A DNA stretch of 64,000 nucleotides from Begonia masoniana (taxonomy: Eukaryota > Streptophyta > Magnoliopsida > Cucurbitales > Begoniaceae), in the NCBI GenBank assembly GCA_022432975.1, contig CM039509.1:11374621-11438620 (forward strand). Reading direction: 5' to 3'. Every line of letters begins with the position of its first letter. Positions within the stretch are counted from its first letter, which is position 1. The position numbers were made by a program, and so were the translations under genes. Under the pieces are notes generated by a model, which was given only the letters and a program-made list of their open reading frames with translations, did no database searches and had not been told where the DNA came from. Shown piece after piece: positions 39,044 through 51,086 of this stretch.

Positions 39044-39518
39044 ACAATAGAACAATGCATTCTTCTACTTCTTATTCTCCTTTTGAAATTGTTTATGGTT
39101 TTAATCCGTTAACTCCATTGGATTTACTTCCATTGCCTATTAATGAGACCGTTAGCCTAGATGGGAAGAAGAAGGCAGAATTGGTAAAGAAACTTTATGA
39201 AGACACACGTCAGCATATCATCAAACGGAATGAGCAAGCTGCTGCCCATGCAAACAAAGGAAGAAAGCACATCACTTTTCAACAAGGAGATTTGGTTTGG
39301 GTTCATTTTCGTAAAGAACGTTTTCCCCAACAAAGAAAGTGTAAACTCAATCCTCGTGGAGAGGGACCATTCCAAGTTTTGGAAAAGATTAATGATAATG
39401 CTTATATCATTGATCTACCAGCTGATTATCAAGTGAGTGCTACTTTTAATGTAACTGACCTCTCTCCTTTCTATGTAGGTCCAGATTTGAGGACGAATCC
39501 TTTTCAAGAGAGGGAGAA
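39044..39518 (+). pseudogene. Integrase C-terminal fragment of a Ty3/gypsy (CRM-like) polyprotein
   Basis: The plus-strand frame encodes the end of the integrase catalytic core (YSPFEIVYGFNPLTPLDLLP) followed by the C-terminal domain with GDLVWVHFRKERFP, RGEGPFQVLEKINDNAYIID and SATFNVTDLSPF. This wording is typical of plant chromoviruses close to CRM/Galadriel; no chromodomain follows. Everything upstream (gag, protease, reverse transcriptase, RNase H, the catalytic Asp residues) is missing because the fragment starts abruptly after satellite. The open frame actually begins at 39028 in satellite DNA, so its methionine is not native. It runs through the polypurine tract and stops at 39543, a few codons inside the LTR. 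Confidence 0.88.
39506..39518 (+). promoter_or_regulatory. Polypurine tract
   Basis: AAGAGAGGGAGAA directly precedes the TGATGTGGGC start of the LTR. This is the position expected of the plus-strand DNA primer in LTR retroelements. It lies inside the integrase open frame. Confidence 0.85.
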
Positions 39519-40242
39519 TGATGTGGGCAAAGGATGGCATTGAAGAAGAGTTGGGCCAAGAAGAATACTTAATGGAGTTGAAAATACCAAATGGACCTAT
39601 CACTAGAGCTCGGGCCAGAAGCTTCAAGAAGAAGTCCAAAATAACTTATTTCAAGAACCAAGACCACTTAAGAAATGGGCCTTAAAGTTATTAATGTGTT
39701 ACAAATACAAATGGAGTTTGATTAGGCCCAAATTAAGCAAAGAAGGCTCTAGAATGAGTAATTCGAAAGTGACCATCCACTAGGCATTTAATATTGGCAT
39801 AGAGAAGGCCAAAAGGTGTTTTGATGGTTTCCAAGAAGGCTGAACCTAGACCATATTAGAAGCAAAGTTCTTTCTCATGTTTTCAAGGCTATTTAATGCC
39901 TATTCTAGACTATTCTTGTAAGCCTATAAATACTTGGGAGTTCTTCATTGTAAGACACACTAGAATGAGAATTATCTTGTGAGAATTTCCTCCAAACTGT
40001 TCTTCTGTAGAACTTGCGGAAATTTCAAGTGCAACCACTTGATTTCCAACTTTTATAATATTGGTTTCTTGCTCTTCCATAGCAACGGGGTCAATATTCC
40101 CTTCTTGATACTATTGGTTTCTGGTTGTCATATAATCACGGGGTCATTAGTCCTAAACTTTGAAACTACTATTGGGTGATCCTGAAGTTGATTCCATCTA
40201 TTGACGTTGGGTCTCACAACAAGTTTGTTGAGGTTTGCATCA
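39519..40242 (+). mobile_element. 3' LTR, 724 bp, of the truncated plus-strand element
   Basis: It begins TGATGTGGGC after the polypurine tract and ends TTTGCATCA, so has TG...CA ends. A TATA-like TATAAATA lies at 39925-39932, preceded by GCC as in the solo LTR (GCCTATAAAT in both). Apart from the ends and this motif the body does not resemble the other LTRs, so it is a third subfamily. Satellite resumes with TGATGAGAACGACG, repeating the last bases before the left break, so the left truncation came with a small satellite rearrangement. Confidence 0.85.
39521..39685 (+). pseudogene. LTR-encoded tail with GPITRARA motif, out of frame with integrase
   Basis: Near the start of this LTR a frame different from that of integrase reads an acidic stretch (EEELGQEEYLMELK) and then NGPITRARARSFKKK, ending at TAA 39683-39685. 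The integrase frame itself stops at 39543. So the tail and the integrase appear separated by a frameshift near the LTR start. The motif matches the tails of the other LTRs. I describe the break as seen and do not attempt to restore the frame. Confidence 0.65.
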
Positions 40243-43200
40243 ATTGATGAGAACGACGTGTATTAAGGACCCAACAACCTTCATGGACACATAACTAAGA
40301 CTTAGTAATGCGCTTAACAAAGCATAAGAAACTTCACTACTATCGATTTGTTCCAAAAGTGTTGATCGTATCAAGCAAATGAGGTTGAGTGTTACATGAC
40401 TTGTTGTTAGAACCTAAGTTATCTATTTCACATTCAAGATTTTAACTTGAAGTGATGAGAACGACGTGTATTGAGGACCCAACAACCTTCATGGACGCGT
40501 AACTAAGACTTTAATGCGCTTAATGAAGCATAAGAAACATCACTTCAATCGATTTGTTCCAAAAGAGTTTATCGTATCAAGCAAATTAGGTTGAGTGTTA
40601 CATGACTTGTGGTTAGAACCTAAGTTATCCATTTCACATTCAAGGTTTTAACTTGAAATGTTGACAACGACGTGTATTGAAGACCCAACAACCTTCATGG
40701 ACGCGTAATAAACACTTAGTAATGCGTTTAATGAAGCATAAGAAACATCACTTCAACCGATTTGTTCCAAAAGAGTTTATCGTAGCAAGCAAATTAGGTT
40801 GAGTGTTACATGACTTGTGGTCAGAATCTAAGTTATCCTTTTCACATTCAAGGTTTTAACTTTATGGACTCGTAATTAAGACTTAGTAATGAACTTGTTG
40901 AAGCGTAAGAAACTTCACTTCCATCGATTTGTTCCTAAAGAGTTGATCGTATCAAGCAAATAAGGTTGAGTGTTACATTACTTGTGGTTACAACCTAAGT
41001 TATCCATTTCACATTCAAGGTTTTAACTTGAAGTGATGAGAACGACGTGTATTAAGGACCCAACAATCTTCATGGACGCGTAATTAAGACTTATTAATGC
41101 GCTTAATGAAAAATAAGAAACTTCACTTCAATCTATTTGTTCCAAAAGAGTTGATCGTACCAAGCAATGAGGTTTACTATTACGTGACTTGTGGTTAGAA
41201 CCTAAGTTATCCATTTTACATTCAAGGTTTTAACTTGAAGTGATGAGAACGACGTGTATTGAGGACCCAACAACCTTCATGGACGCGTAACTAAGACTTA
41301 TTAATGCGTTTGATAAAACATAAGAAACTTCACTTCAATCGATTTGTTCCAAAAGAGTTGATCGTATCAAGAAATGAGGTTGAGTGTGTTACTGACTTGT
41401 GGTTAGAACATAAGTTATCCATTTCACATTCAAGGTTTGAACTTGAAGTGATGAGAACGACGTGTATTGAGGACCCAACAACCTTCATGGACGCGTAACT
41501 AAGACTTATTAATGCGCTTGATGAAGCATAAGAAACTTCACTTCAATCGATTTGTTCTAAAAAATTTGATCGTATCAAGCAAATGAGGGTTAGTGTTACA
41601 TGACTTGTGGTTAGAACCTAAGTAATCCATTTCACATTCAAGGTTTTAACTTGAAGTGATGAGAACGACGTGTATTGAGGACCCAACAACCTTCGTGGAC
41701 GCGTAACTAAGACTTAGTAATGCGCTTGATTAAGCATAAGAAACTTCACTTTAATCGATTTGTTCCAAAAGACTTGATCGTATCAAGCAAATGAGGTTGA
41801 GTGTTACATTACTTGTGGTTAGAACCTAAGTTATCCATTTCACATTCAAGGTTTTAACTTAAAGTGATGAGAACGACGTGTATTGAGGACCTAACAACCT
41901 TCGTGGACGCGTAAGTAAGACTTAGTAATGCGCTTAATTGAGCATAAGAAACTTCACTTCAATCGATTTGTTCCAAAAGAGTTGATCTTGTCAAGCAAAT
42001 GAGGTTGAGTGTTACAATACTTGTGGTTAGAACCTAAGTAATCCATTTCACATTCAAGGTTTTAACTTGATGTGATGAGAACGACGTGTATTGAGGACCC
42101 AACAACCTTCATGGACGCGTAACTAAGACTTAGTAATGTGCTTGATGAAGCATAAGAAACTTCACTTCAATCGATTTGTTCCAAAATAGTTGATCGTATC
42201 AAGCAAATGAGGTTGAGTGTTACATTACTTGTGGTTAGAACCTAAGTTATCCATTTCACATTCAAGGTTTTAACTTGAAGTGATGAGAACGACGTGTATT
42301 GAGGACCCAACAACCTTCACGGACGCGAAACTAAGACTTATTAATGCGCTTAATGAAAAATAAGAAACTTCACTTCAATCGATTTGTTCCAAAAGATTTG
42401 ATCGTATCAAGCAAATGTGGTTTAGTGTTACATGACTTGTGGTTAGAACCTAAGTTATCCAATTCACAATCAAGGTTTTAACTTGAAATGATGAGGACGA
42501 CGTGTATTGAGGACTCAACAACCTTCATGGACGCGAAACTAAGACTTATTAATGCGCTTGATGAAGCATTAGAAACTTAACTTCAAATTATTTATTCCAA
42601 AAGAGTTGATCGTACCAAGCAAATGTGGTTTAGTGTTACATGACTTGTGGTTAGAACCTAAGTTATCCATTTCACAATCAAGGTTTTAACTTGAAGTAAT
42701 GAGGACGACGTGTATTGAGGACTCAACAACCTTCATGGACGCGAAACTAAGACTTATTAATGCGCTTGATGAAGCATAAGAAACTTCACTTCAATCGATT
42801 TGTTCCAAAAGAGTTGATCGTATCAAGCAAATGAGGTTTACTTTTACATGACTTGTGGTTAGAACCTATGTAATCCATTTCACATTCAAGGTTTTAACTT
42901 GAAGTAATGAGAACGACGTGTATTGAGGACCCAACAACCTTCGTAGACGCGTAACTAAGACTTAGTAATGCGCTTGATTAAGAATAAGAAACTTCACTTC
43001 AATCGATTTATTCCAAAAGACTTGATCGTATCAAGCAAATGAGGTTGAGTGTTACATTACTTGTTGTTAGAACGTAAGTTATCCATTTCACATTCAAGGT
43101 TTTAACTTGAAGTGATGAGAACGACAGGTATTGAGGACCCAACAACCTTCGTGGACGCGTAAGTAAGACTTAGTAATGCGCTTGATTGAGCATAAGAAAC

Positions 43201-45806
43201 TTCACTTCAATCGATTTGTTCCAAAAGAGTTAATCGTATCAAGCAAATGAGGTTGAGTGTTACAATACTTGTGGTTAGAACCTAAGTAATCCATTTCACA
43301 TTCAAGGTTTTAACTTTAAGTGATGAGAACGACGTGTATTGAGGACCCAACAACCTTCATGGATGGGAAACTAAGTTTTAGTAATGCACTTGATGAAGCA
43401 TTAGAAACTTCACTTCAATCGATTTGTTCCAAAAGAGTTGATCGTATCAAGCATATGAGGTTGAGTGTTACATTACTTGTGGTTAGAACCTAAGTTTTCC
43501 ATTTTACATTCAAGGTTTTAATTTGAAGTTATGAGAACGACGTGTATTGAGGACCCAACAACCTTCATGGACGCGAAACTAAGACTTAGTAATGCGCTTG
43601 ATGAAGCATTAGAAACTTCACTTCAATCGATTAGTTTCAAAAGAGTTGATCGTATCAAGCAAATGAGGTTGAGTGTTACATTACTTGTGGTTAGAACCTA
43701 AGTATCCATTTCACATTCAAGGTTTTACTTGAAGTGATGAGAACGACGTGTATTGAGGACCCAACAACTTCATGGACGCGTAAATAAGACTTAGTATTGC
43801 GCTTGCTGAAGCATAAGAAATTTACTTCAACGATTTATTCCAAAAGTGTTGATCGTATAAGCAAATATGGTGAGTGTTACATGACTTGTGGTTAGAACAA
43901 AAATATCATTTCACATTTAGGTTTTAACTTGAAGTGATTAGAACGATGTGTATTGACGAATTAACAACTTCATGGACAACTAATTAAGACTTAGTAATGC
44001 GCTTGTTGAGCATAAGAAAATTAACTTCAATCGCTTGTTCCAAAAGAGGTTGATCGTATCAAGTAAATGAAGTTGAGTGTTACATGACTTGTGGTTTGAA
44101 CCTAAGTTATCAATTTACATTCAATGTTTTAACTTAAAGTGATGAGAAACGACATGTCATTGAGGACCAAACAACCTTCAGGACGCATAATTAAGACTTA
44201 TTAATGCGCTTGATGAAGCATAAGAAACTTCACTTTAATTGATTTTTTCCAAAAGAGTTGATCGTATCAAGAAAATGAGGTTGAGTGTTACATTGCTTGT
44301 GGTTAGAACCTAATTTATCCGTTTCATATTAAGGTTTTAGCTTGAAGGGAGTAGAACGACGTGTATTGAGGACCCAAAAACCTTCATGGACGCGTAATTA
44401 ATACTTAGTAATGCGCTTCTTGAAGCATAAGAAACTTAACTTCAATCGATTTGTTTCAAAAGAGTTGATCGTATAACGCAATTGAGGTTGAGTGGTACAT
44501 GACTTGTGGTTAGAACCTAAGTTATCCATTTCACTTTCAAGGTTTTAACTAGAAGTGATGAGAACGACGTGTATTGAGGACGCGACAACCTTCATGGACG
44601 CAAATCTAAGGCTTAGTAATGCGCTTGATGAGCATTAGAAACTTCACTTCAATCGATTTTTTCCAAAAAGAATTGAACGTATCAAGCAAATGAGGTGAGT
44701 GTACATGACTTGTGGTTAGAACCTAAGTTACTCCATTTCATATTCAGGGTTTTAACTTGAAGTGATGAGAACGACGTGCTATTGAGGACTCAACAACCTT
44801 CATGGACGCGAAACTAAGCCTTAGTAATGCGCTTGATGAAGCATTAGAAACTTCACTTCAATCGATTTGTTCCAAAAGAATTGAACGTATCAAGCACATG
44901 AGGTTGAGTATTACATGACTTGTGGTTGGAACCTAAGTTATCCATTTCATATTTAGGGTTTTAACTTGAAGTGATTAGAACAACGTGTATTGAGAACTCA
45001 ACAACCTTCATGGACATGAAACTAAGCCTTAGTAATGCGCTTGATGAAGCATTAGAAACTTCACTTCAATCGATTTGTTCCAAAAGAATTTAACGTATCA
45101 AGCAATGTGGTTGAATGTTACATGACTTGTGGTTATAACCTAAGTTATCCATTTCATATTCAAGGTTTTAACTTGAAGCGATGAGAAAAACGTGTATTGA
45201 GGCCCCAAAAACCTTCTTGGACGCGAAATAGGACTTAGTAATGCGCTTGTTGAAGCATTAGAAACTTCACTTCAATCGATTTGTTCCAAAAGTGTTGATC
45301 TTATCAAGAAAATGAGGTTGAGTGTTACATTGCTTGTGGTTAGAACCTAAGTTATCCATTTCATATTAAGGTTTTAACTTAAAGTAATTAGAATGACGTG
45401 TATTGAGGACCAAACAACCTTCATGGACGTGTAATTAATACTTATTAATACGCTTCTTGAAGCATAAGAAACTTATCTTCAATCTATTTGTTCCAAAAGA
45501 GTTGATCGTATCAAGCAAATGAGGTTGAGTGTTACATGACTTGTGGTTTGAACCTAAGTTATCCATTTCACATTTAGGGTTTTAACTTGAAGTTATGAGA
45601 ACAACGTGTATTGAGGACTCAACAACCTTCATGGACGCGAAACTAAGCCTTACTAATGCGCTTGATGAAGCATTAGAAACTTCACTTCTATCGATTTGTT
45701 CCAAAAGAATTGAACGTATCAAGCAAATGAGGTTGAGTGTTACATGACTTGTGGTTAGAACCTAAGTTATCTATTTCACTTTCAAGGTTTTAACTTAAAG
45801 TGATGA
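40243..45806 (+). repeat. 208-bp satellite array, forward block F
   Basis: Regular monomers enriched in GTTGATCGTATC and in ATTACTTGTGG variants. A shortened monomer occurs at about 40861, where GGTTTTAAC jumps to TTTATGGACTCG. A six-monomer higher-order unit is visible at 41101-43594. From about 43780 to 45800 monomers become more variable (CATATTAAGG, TTTAGGGTTTTAAC types). The block ends at TGATGA, immediately before the LTR of the large minus-strand element. Confidence 0.96.
41101..43594 (+). repeat. Two copies of a six-monomer higher-order unit (about 1,247 bp)
   Basis: The rare variant GCTTAATGAAAAATAAG is at 41101 and 42348 (1,247 bp apart), and GTAAGTAAGACTTAG is at 41911 and 43159 (1,248 bp apart). 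The variants CTTCGTGGACGCGTAAC and CTTGATTAAG also keep the same order in both. The monomers that make up this unit differ from those of the unit at 33141-38413, so the same multimer length has arisen or been kept with different monomer content. Confidence 0.8.
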
Positions 45807-46664
45807 TGATATGAACCTAAGATATTAGAGATCTTAGACCCAACACGCAATACGGAATTCAAAGGGAATAATGCCTTTATTGATTCAAAAGAATAAGAAG
45901 AAGGAACTTGACCCCAATCGATAGATAGCGATGGAACCAAAGTTATCAGAAAAAGCAGCTAGACCCGAACCAAACTCGTTGGTTGAACCTAAGCTATCAG
46001 TTCGATCTTTTCAAGAATACACTTGAGAAGATCAAGTTCTAATCCAAGAACTCAAGAAGAGGAATTATAAGGATCTCACCTCAAAGCAAAAGCTTAATAA
46101 AAATCAATTCATTCAAAGTCCCTAAAATCTATTACACGCCTCCCTTAAATAGGCAAAGGGATAAAAACTAATAAGGTAATAACATAATTAGAAATAATCA
46201 AAATATCCTAATTAGACAATAGGAAAGTTTCCAAAATAAGAGAAGGAAAATTGGAAAGTGGTGCAAGTGGATGGTGGCCGCGGAACTTAGGTTTAAGTAA
46301 CGTGAATCTCGAGTTTAATTCAGATTGTGGGCCTAGCCCAATGGTGTGGCACTTGTAAGAACTTTGAAGTTAAAACTCTTGGGCTAGAGTAGAGCCATGT
46401 TGGTGACCATGTGGGAAGTCTTTATTTTTGAGACTTCGTTTTGGGCTTCGTTTCCAGTCCTTGATTCTTCATCAACACTTAGTATATTATTGCTCGTTGC
46501 ACATTTTGTGATGATTCCTTTTCTTGGATGTCTTTGATTAAAATTTGTAGCCTTTTGTTTATTTTCTTCGTTCTTGATCTCGTCATTGGTCCTCCTATAT
46601 TCATCAACGGATCTGGCTCCCTATTGCTTCTTGATTGTCCTTAGTTGCTCCTTTGACTACATCA
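45807..46664 (-). mobile_element. 3' LTR (858 bp) of the minus-strand element
   Basis: On the minus strand it starts TGATGTAGTC at 46664 and ends GGTTCATATCA at 45807. A TATA-like CCTATTTAA is at 46145-46153 (minus). Near its start the minus strand carries a tail coding sequence with GGPMTRSRTKK (about 46568-46604), separated from the LTR start by two in-frame stops in this copy. It differs from the right LTR mainly by single-base indels. Confidence 0.93.
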
Positions 46665-46677
46665 TTCCCTCCCTCTT
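46665..46677 (-). promoter_or_regulatory. Polypurine tract of the minus-strand element
   Basis: The minus strand reads CGAAGAGGGAGGGAA directly before TGATGTAGTC. The purine run ends at the LTR boundary, as needed for plus-strand priming. Confidence 0.82.
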
Positions 46678-46689
46678 CGAAAAGATTCG

Positions 46690-47800
46690 TCCTCGAATCT
46701 GCATCAAACAAAGATAAGTCACTAACATTAAAGTAGCGCTTACATTATCATATTCGCTCGGTAAGTCAATCTTATAAGCATTGTCATTGATGCGTTCCAA
46801 CACTTGGAAGGGACCGTCTCCTCGCGGTTGTAATTTATTCTTTCTCCGCTCCGCAAATCTCTCCTTTCGTAGATGCACCCAACCCAATCTCCGGGTTCAA
46901 AAATGATTTCTTTTCTACTCTTGTTGGCTTGTCGCGCATAGTGCTCGTTCCTTTGTATAATGTTTTCTCGAACCTTCGAGTGTAATTCTCTTACGAATTC
47001 AGCCTTTCTTTTTCCATTTAAATCAACCCAATTCATTAGAAGGTAACGGTAATAAATCAAGCGGTGTAAGAGGGTTAAAACCTACACAATTTCAAATGGT
47101 GAGTAAGAAGTAGTAGAATGAACAACTCTATGTAAGCGAACTCAACATGTGGCAAGCAATTTTCCCATTGTTTTAAATTCTTAGAAATTATGCTCTCAAC
47201 AAAGTAGATAAAGTTCGATTCACTACCTCGGTTTGTCCATCCGTTTGGGGGTGTGCCACGGTGGAAAACAACAATTTTGTACCTAGCTTATTCCATAAGG
47301 TTCTCCAAAAGTGACTTAAAACTTCACATCCCTATCACTAACAATTGTTCTAGGTAATCCATGTAAACGCACAATTTCTTTAAAAAATAAATCCGCTATA
47401 TGTGTAGCATCATTAGTTTTAGAACATGCTATAAAATGTGCCATTTTACTAAATCGATCCACAACCACAAAAATACTATCCTTACCTCCTTGTGTTCTTG
47501 GTAAACCTAACACAAAGTCCATGGAAATATCCGTCCAAGGGTGCTCGGGCACGGGTAAAGGACTATACAATCCATATGGTTTGATCTTTGAATTTGCCTT
47601 CCTACATTCAATGCATCTTTCACAAATAGTTTATAACATCATGCTTCATTTTTGGCCAAAAGAAATGTTCTATCAAGACATTCAAAGTTTTGTCAATTCC
47701 AAAGTGTCCATTAATCCTCCACATGTGTTTCTCTAACAAGCAATTCACGTAATGAGCATTTAGGTATACAAAGTTTATCCTTTCGAAATAAATACCCATC
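46690..47800 (-). pseudogene. Integrase region (zinc-binding, catalytic core, C-terminal domain), frameshifted
   Basis: Minus strand. The HHCC zinc module is seen as HMWRINGHFG (47701-47730) and CERC (about 47613-47624, in another frame). The catalytic core shows [13 protein letters not shown] (first Asp, about 47511-47537), VSDRD (second Asp, 47329-47343) and DGQTEVVNR, whose Glu codon is at 47227-47229, so all three DDE residues can be seen. After VSDRDVKF the frame closes. The C-terminal part reads WVHLRKERF, RGDGPFQVLERINDNAYKID and SATL, then shifts frame before the polypurine tract. No chromodomain is visible, which with this C-terminal type suggests CRM rather than Tekay or Reina. Several frame changes make it non-functional as assembled. 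Confidence 0.88.
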
Positions 47801-47924
47801 ATGTCTATAATAATCAGCACATGCAATTTTCTCACAATCTCTCCATACATGACAAAATCTATATCTGATTCATACAAATCCTTAATAAATTCAAATCCTA
47901 ACAATTTAGATTGTAGAGAAGTGA

Positions 47925-48300
47925 TTAAAAGTACCTCCTTGACAACGCATCAGCGACTACGTTGTCTTTACCTTTTTTGTAATGGATGACATATGGAAAG
48001 GTCTCGATGAATTCCATCCACTTGGCGTGCCTCTTGTGCAATTTACCTTGTGACTTTAGGTGCTTCAAACTCTCGTGATCGGAATGAATAATAAACTCCT
48101 TGGGCCACAAGTAGTGTTGCCATGTTTGTAACGTCCTTACCAAAGCATTAGAGTTCCTTGTCATATGTTGGATAATTTAATGCCGCTCCACTAAGCTTTT
48201 CACTGAAGTAAGCAATCGGCTTCATTTCCTGCATCAAAACACCTCCAATTCCCTTTCCCGACTCGTCACATTCGATTTCAAATGTTTTATCAAATTTGGT
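47925..48300 (-). pseudogene. RNase H region, frameshifted
   Basis: Minus strand. The start is marked by [19 protein letters not shown] (the first catalytic Asp at about 48259-48272), then [12 protein letters not shown] and YPTYDKEL, where a stop interrupts. The frame resumes with [38 protein letters not shown]. The final ADALSR motif at about 47930-47958 is the usual end of Ty3/gypsy RNase H. Between it and the reverse transcriptase (about 48300-48560) lies the connection region with further frame breaks. The enzyme would degrade the RNA strand of the replication hybrid; this copy could not be made as one chain. Confidence 0.87.
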
Positions 48301-48559
48301 AAAACTAGAAGGGGAGCATTAGTTAGTTTTCTCTTTTAACAAATTAAACGCTTTGTCATGTACTTCGGTCCAGCTTAAATGCAATATTCTTTTTAACTAA
48401 CTCACTTCCTAGGTGCCGCAATAGTGCTAAAGTCTCTTACAAATCTCCTATAAAAGCTAGCTAAGCCATGAAAGCTACGTACCTCATTTGCATTCTTTGG
48501 TGTGGGCCATTCCTGATTGCTCTTATCTTTTCCTCATCTACGGATACCCCCTTTGAGCT

Positions 48560-49340
48560 AACTACAAACCAAGGAAAACTACCGATTCCATGCAAAGGTA
48601 CACTTTTTAAGATTAGCATACAATAGATTCGATTTTAACACACTAAATACAGATCTCAAATGCTTAACATGTTCGTCAAGTGACTTACTATACACCAAAA
48701 TATCATCAAAGTAGACCACAACAAATTTTCCAATAAATTGCCTTAAAACATGATTCATCAATCTCATAAACGTGCTCGGTGCATTAGATAGTCCAAACGG
48801 CATAACCAACCATTCATAAAGACCATATTTTGTTTTAAAAGCTGTTTTCCATTCATCTCCTTGTTTATGCGAATTGATAATATCCATTCTTTAAATCAAT
48901 TTTGGAAAACATACATGCACCATACAGTTCATCAAGCATAATCACAGACGAGGAATAGGGTTGTCGATACTTTACCGTAATTTTATTTACCGCTCGACAA
49001 TCGACGCACATTCTCCAAGTGCGTCCTTTTTTGGAACCAAAATAACCGGAACCGAGCATGGGCTAAGACTCTCTTTCACTAGGCCTTTCTCTACCAACTC
49101 ATCTACTTGCCTTTGAATTCCTTGGTTCCTCTGGATTTGCTCGTATGCGGGTCGGTTTGGGATCGTCGCTCCGGGGATGAAATCGATTGATGCTCGATTC
49201 CCCTAAGTGGGGGAACTCCTTTAGGTAATTCCTCTGGAAATATGTCTTCAAATTCCTGCAAAAGAGAGGTAACACTTATGGGAAGAGAATTTGTTAGTTC
49301 GTTAGTGGAAAAATAAACATCTTTGTAGAGTAACAAATCA
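48560..49340 (-). pseudogene. Reverse transcriptase region, frameshifted
   Basis: Minus strand. The N-terminal part reads LLQEFEDIFPEELPKGVPPLRGIEHQ. After a frame change come WRMCVDCRAVNKITVKYRQP and [18 protein letters not shown], which carries the first catalytic Asp. After another break come [19 protein letters not shown] and the catalytic YFDDILVYS (about 48686-48714). All core motifs are present and match plant Ty3/gypsy elements. At least three frame interruptions are seen, near 49150-49200, 48960 and 48880. Short gaps and one-base shifts, rather than many missense changes, are the main damage. Confidence 0.9.
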
Positions 49341-49640
49341 TCTCCTCACCTTTCCTCACAAGTCCACTCTTTTTTCTCTCTTCTCCCTCGTTTCTTTCCC
49401 TTCCTCCAATTTCTTTTCTTCCTCTTTGTCTTTTTTGCTCTCTTTATTTATGACTTTTCTCTCATCGGCTTTTTTGTCTCCTCTTCTTTTTCGCCTTTTT
49501 TTTTCTCTTCTTTCATGCTTGAATTTTCGACTACGCCATTTTTGTCATTTTGGATCTCTTTGGCAATCCTCTCTTGATCAAGCTTGCTTCCCACGGTGTA
49601 ATGGTTTTAGTATTACCAACCTCCCATTTTGAGTAAGCGA
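49341..49640 (-). other. Linker between protease and reverse transcriptase, K/E-rich
   Basis: The plus strand is strongly C/T-rich, so the minus strand is A/G-rich and would encode a lysine and glutamate-rich segment. Its position is between the protease end and the start of the reverse transcriptase. It has no recognisable domain. The open frame on the plus strand here (49426-49632) is a shadow of this composition. Confidence 0.6.
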
Positions 49641-49940
49641 ATACTCATTTTTGTAGCCGTTATGCTTAACCGTTCTATCATATTGCCATGGTCTCCCCAA
49701 TAGGATGTGAGTTGCTTGCATTGGCACTAGTCACACAAAATCTCATCTTTGTACTTTCCGATTGATAATGTGATGTTACTTGTCTTGTTACCTTAATTTC
49801 GCCACAATCGCTCAACCATTGCAATTTGTACGCTTTGGGTGTCGCTTGGTTTGCAAATTTAACTTTTGGACCAATAATGTACTAGCCACGTTGTGCAACT
49901 TCCGCTATCGATGATCATGCTACATACCTTGTTGTTGACA
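49640..49940 (-). pseudogene. Retropepsin-like protease region, frameshifted
   Basis: Minus strand. The active-site motif is visible as CSMIIDSGSCT (about 49893-49925), with the D-S-G catalytic triplet. A frame change follows within a few codons. Further on, HILLGRPWQYDRTVKHNGY and NEYSLTQNG (about 49630-49700) are recognisable; LLGRPW is the usual C-terminal part of plant Ty3/gypsy proteases. It would process the gag-pol precursor. The intervening part is disrupted. Confidence 0.8.
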
Positions 49941-50125
49941 TGACACCTAGTATGAAAGATGTTTTCCCTTTGGGCTTTGTCGTCGTCCTCCTTAATTGTA
50001 CACTTAAGGCTCTCCTTGTGACTAATAAATCTCCTTTGACCGGTTCCTCCACGGCTACGTCACTACAATCTTCGAGTGATGGCATCTCGTTATCGCTGAA
50101 CTCACACTTTCTATATCACCATTCT

Positions 50126-51086
50126 CTAAAAAGACCATTGCACGCTTATTGGGACAATTTGATGCAATGTGCCCAATTCCTTGGCATCGATAACACTTGA
50201 CTTCTCTAGTCGAGTTAGTGTTGGAACCTCGCTCTTTCCTTTAGGTGGGTTGAAGCTATTAGCGACGATTTTCCTTTGTGGTCCTCCCTCGGGTTTGGCT
50301 TCTCTCCTTTCCAATTTTGTTTCCACGAACTATTTGACGCTGTGTTACCTTTGCACTTTTCTTGGCATTTAGTTGTCGTTCGATTTGATCGCCTTGGTGT
50401 AGTAATTCCTCCATGTCCAAATAGTGTTGTAAATCTACTATGTCGGCAATTTCTCGATTAAGTCCTCCCACAAACCTTGCCATTGTGGCTTCTCCATCCT
50501 CGTAACATCGGCCTTTATCATGGCCATCTCCATTTCTTTATAATACTCCTCCACACTTTTATATCCTTGAGTAAGACCTTGAAGTTTCCGAACACAATCC
50601 CTATAGTAATATGATGGGACGTACCTTTTTCTCATAATTGTTTTTACACTTTCCCATGTGCGGATTGGGGTTTCTCCGTTTCGTCCCGAGTTTTGACTAG
50701 TTGATCCCACCAAATGCTGGCATAATCGGTGAACTCCATTGTGACCAACCTAACCTTTTTTTCCTCCGTGTAGTTTCGATACTCGAGTAAAGAATCGACT
50801 TTCCTTTCCCATTCCAAATAGGCTTCGGGATCACTTTTCCCTTGAAAGGCTGGGATGTTAATCCTTGATATCACTAAGATCTCCATCTTCTCGATCGTTC
50901 CTATCGTATCTTTCCTTTCGGTATGGTTTTTCATCATGGTCATAGTAGTCGTCAAACTTTTTTTCACGAGGATTGGTAGGTGACGGTATCTCCAAACGTT
51001 CCATCCTTCGATTAAGAGCCTCGTATTGATCGTGTATGGCCCTCATGCACATTTTTATATCAATCTCATTCTCCTCTTCGCTCATG
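50126..51086 (-). pseudogene. gag region with CCHC zinc knuckle, frameshifted
   Basis: Minus strand. The likely start codon is at 51084-51086, giving MSEEENEIDIKMC, followed by a charged segment rich in D, R, K and Y. The capsid-type gag domain follows in a shifted frame: PAFQGKSDPEAYLEWERKVD, FTDYASIWWDQL, then in further frames MRKRYVPSYYYRDCVRKLQ, GLTQGYKSVEEYYKEMEMA and MARFVGGLNREIADIVDLQ. The nucleocapsid CCHC motif CYRCQGIGHIASNC is at about 50154-50195. An upstream methionine at 51133 is in frame but lies in homopolymer-rich leader, so the 51086 start is preferred. At least four frame changes break it. Confidence 0.9.

Noticed and set aside
46690..46760. Chromodomain at the integrase C-terminus
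   Set aside because: After the SATL/DLSPF-type end of the integrase domain the sequence goes directly to the polypurine tract and LTR. There is no room for, or trace of, a chromodomain.
49426..49632. Hydrophobic plus-strand frames within 49400-50500
   Set aside because: They are the opposite-strand shadow of the K/E-rich linker and gag region of the minus-strand element.
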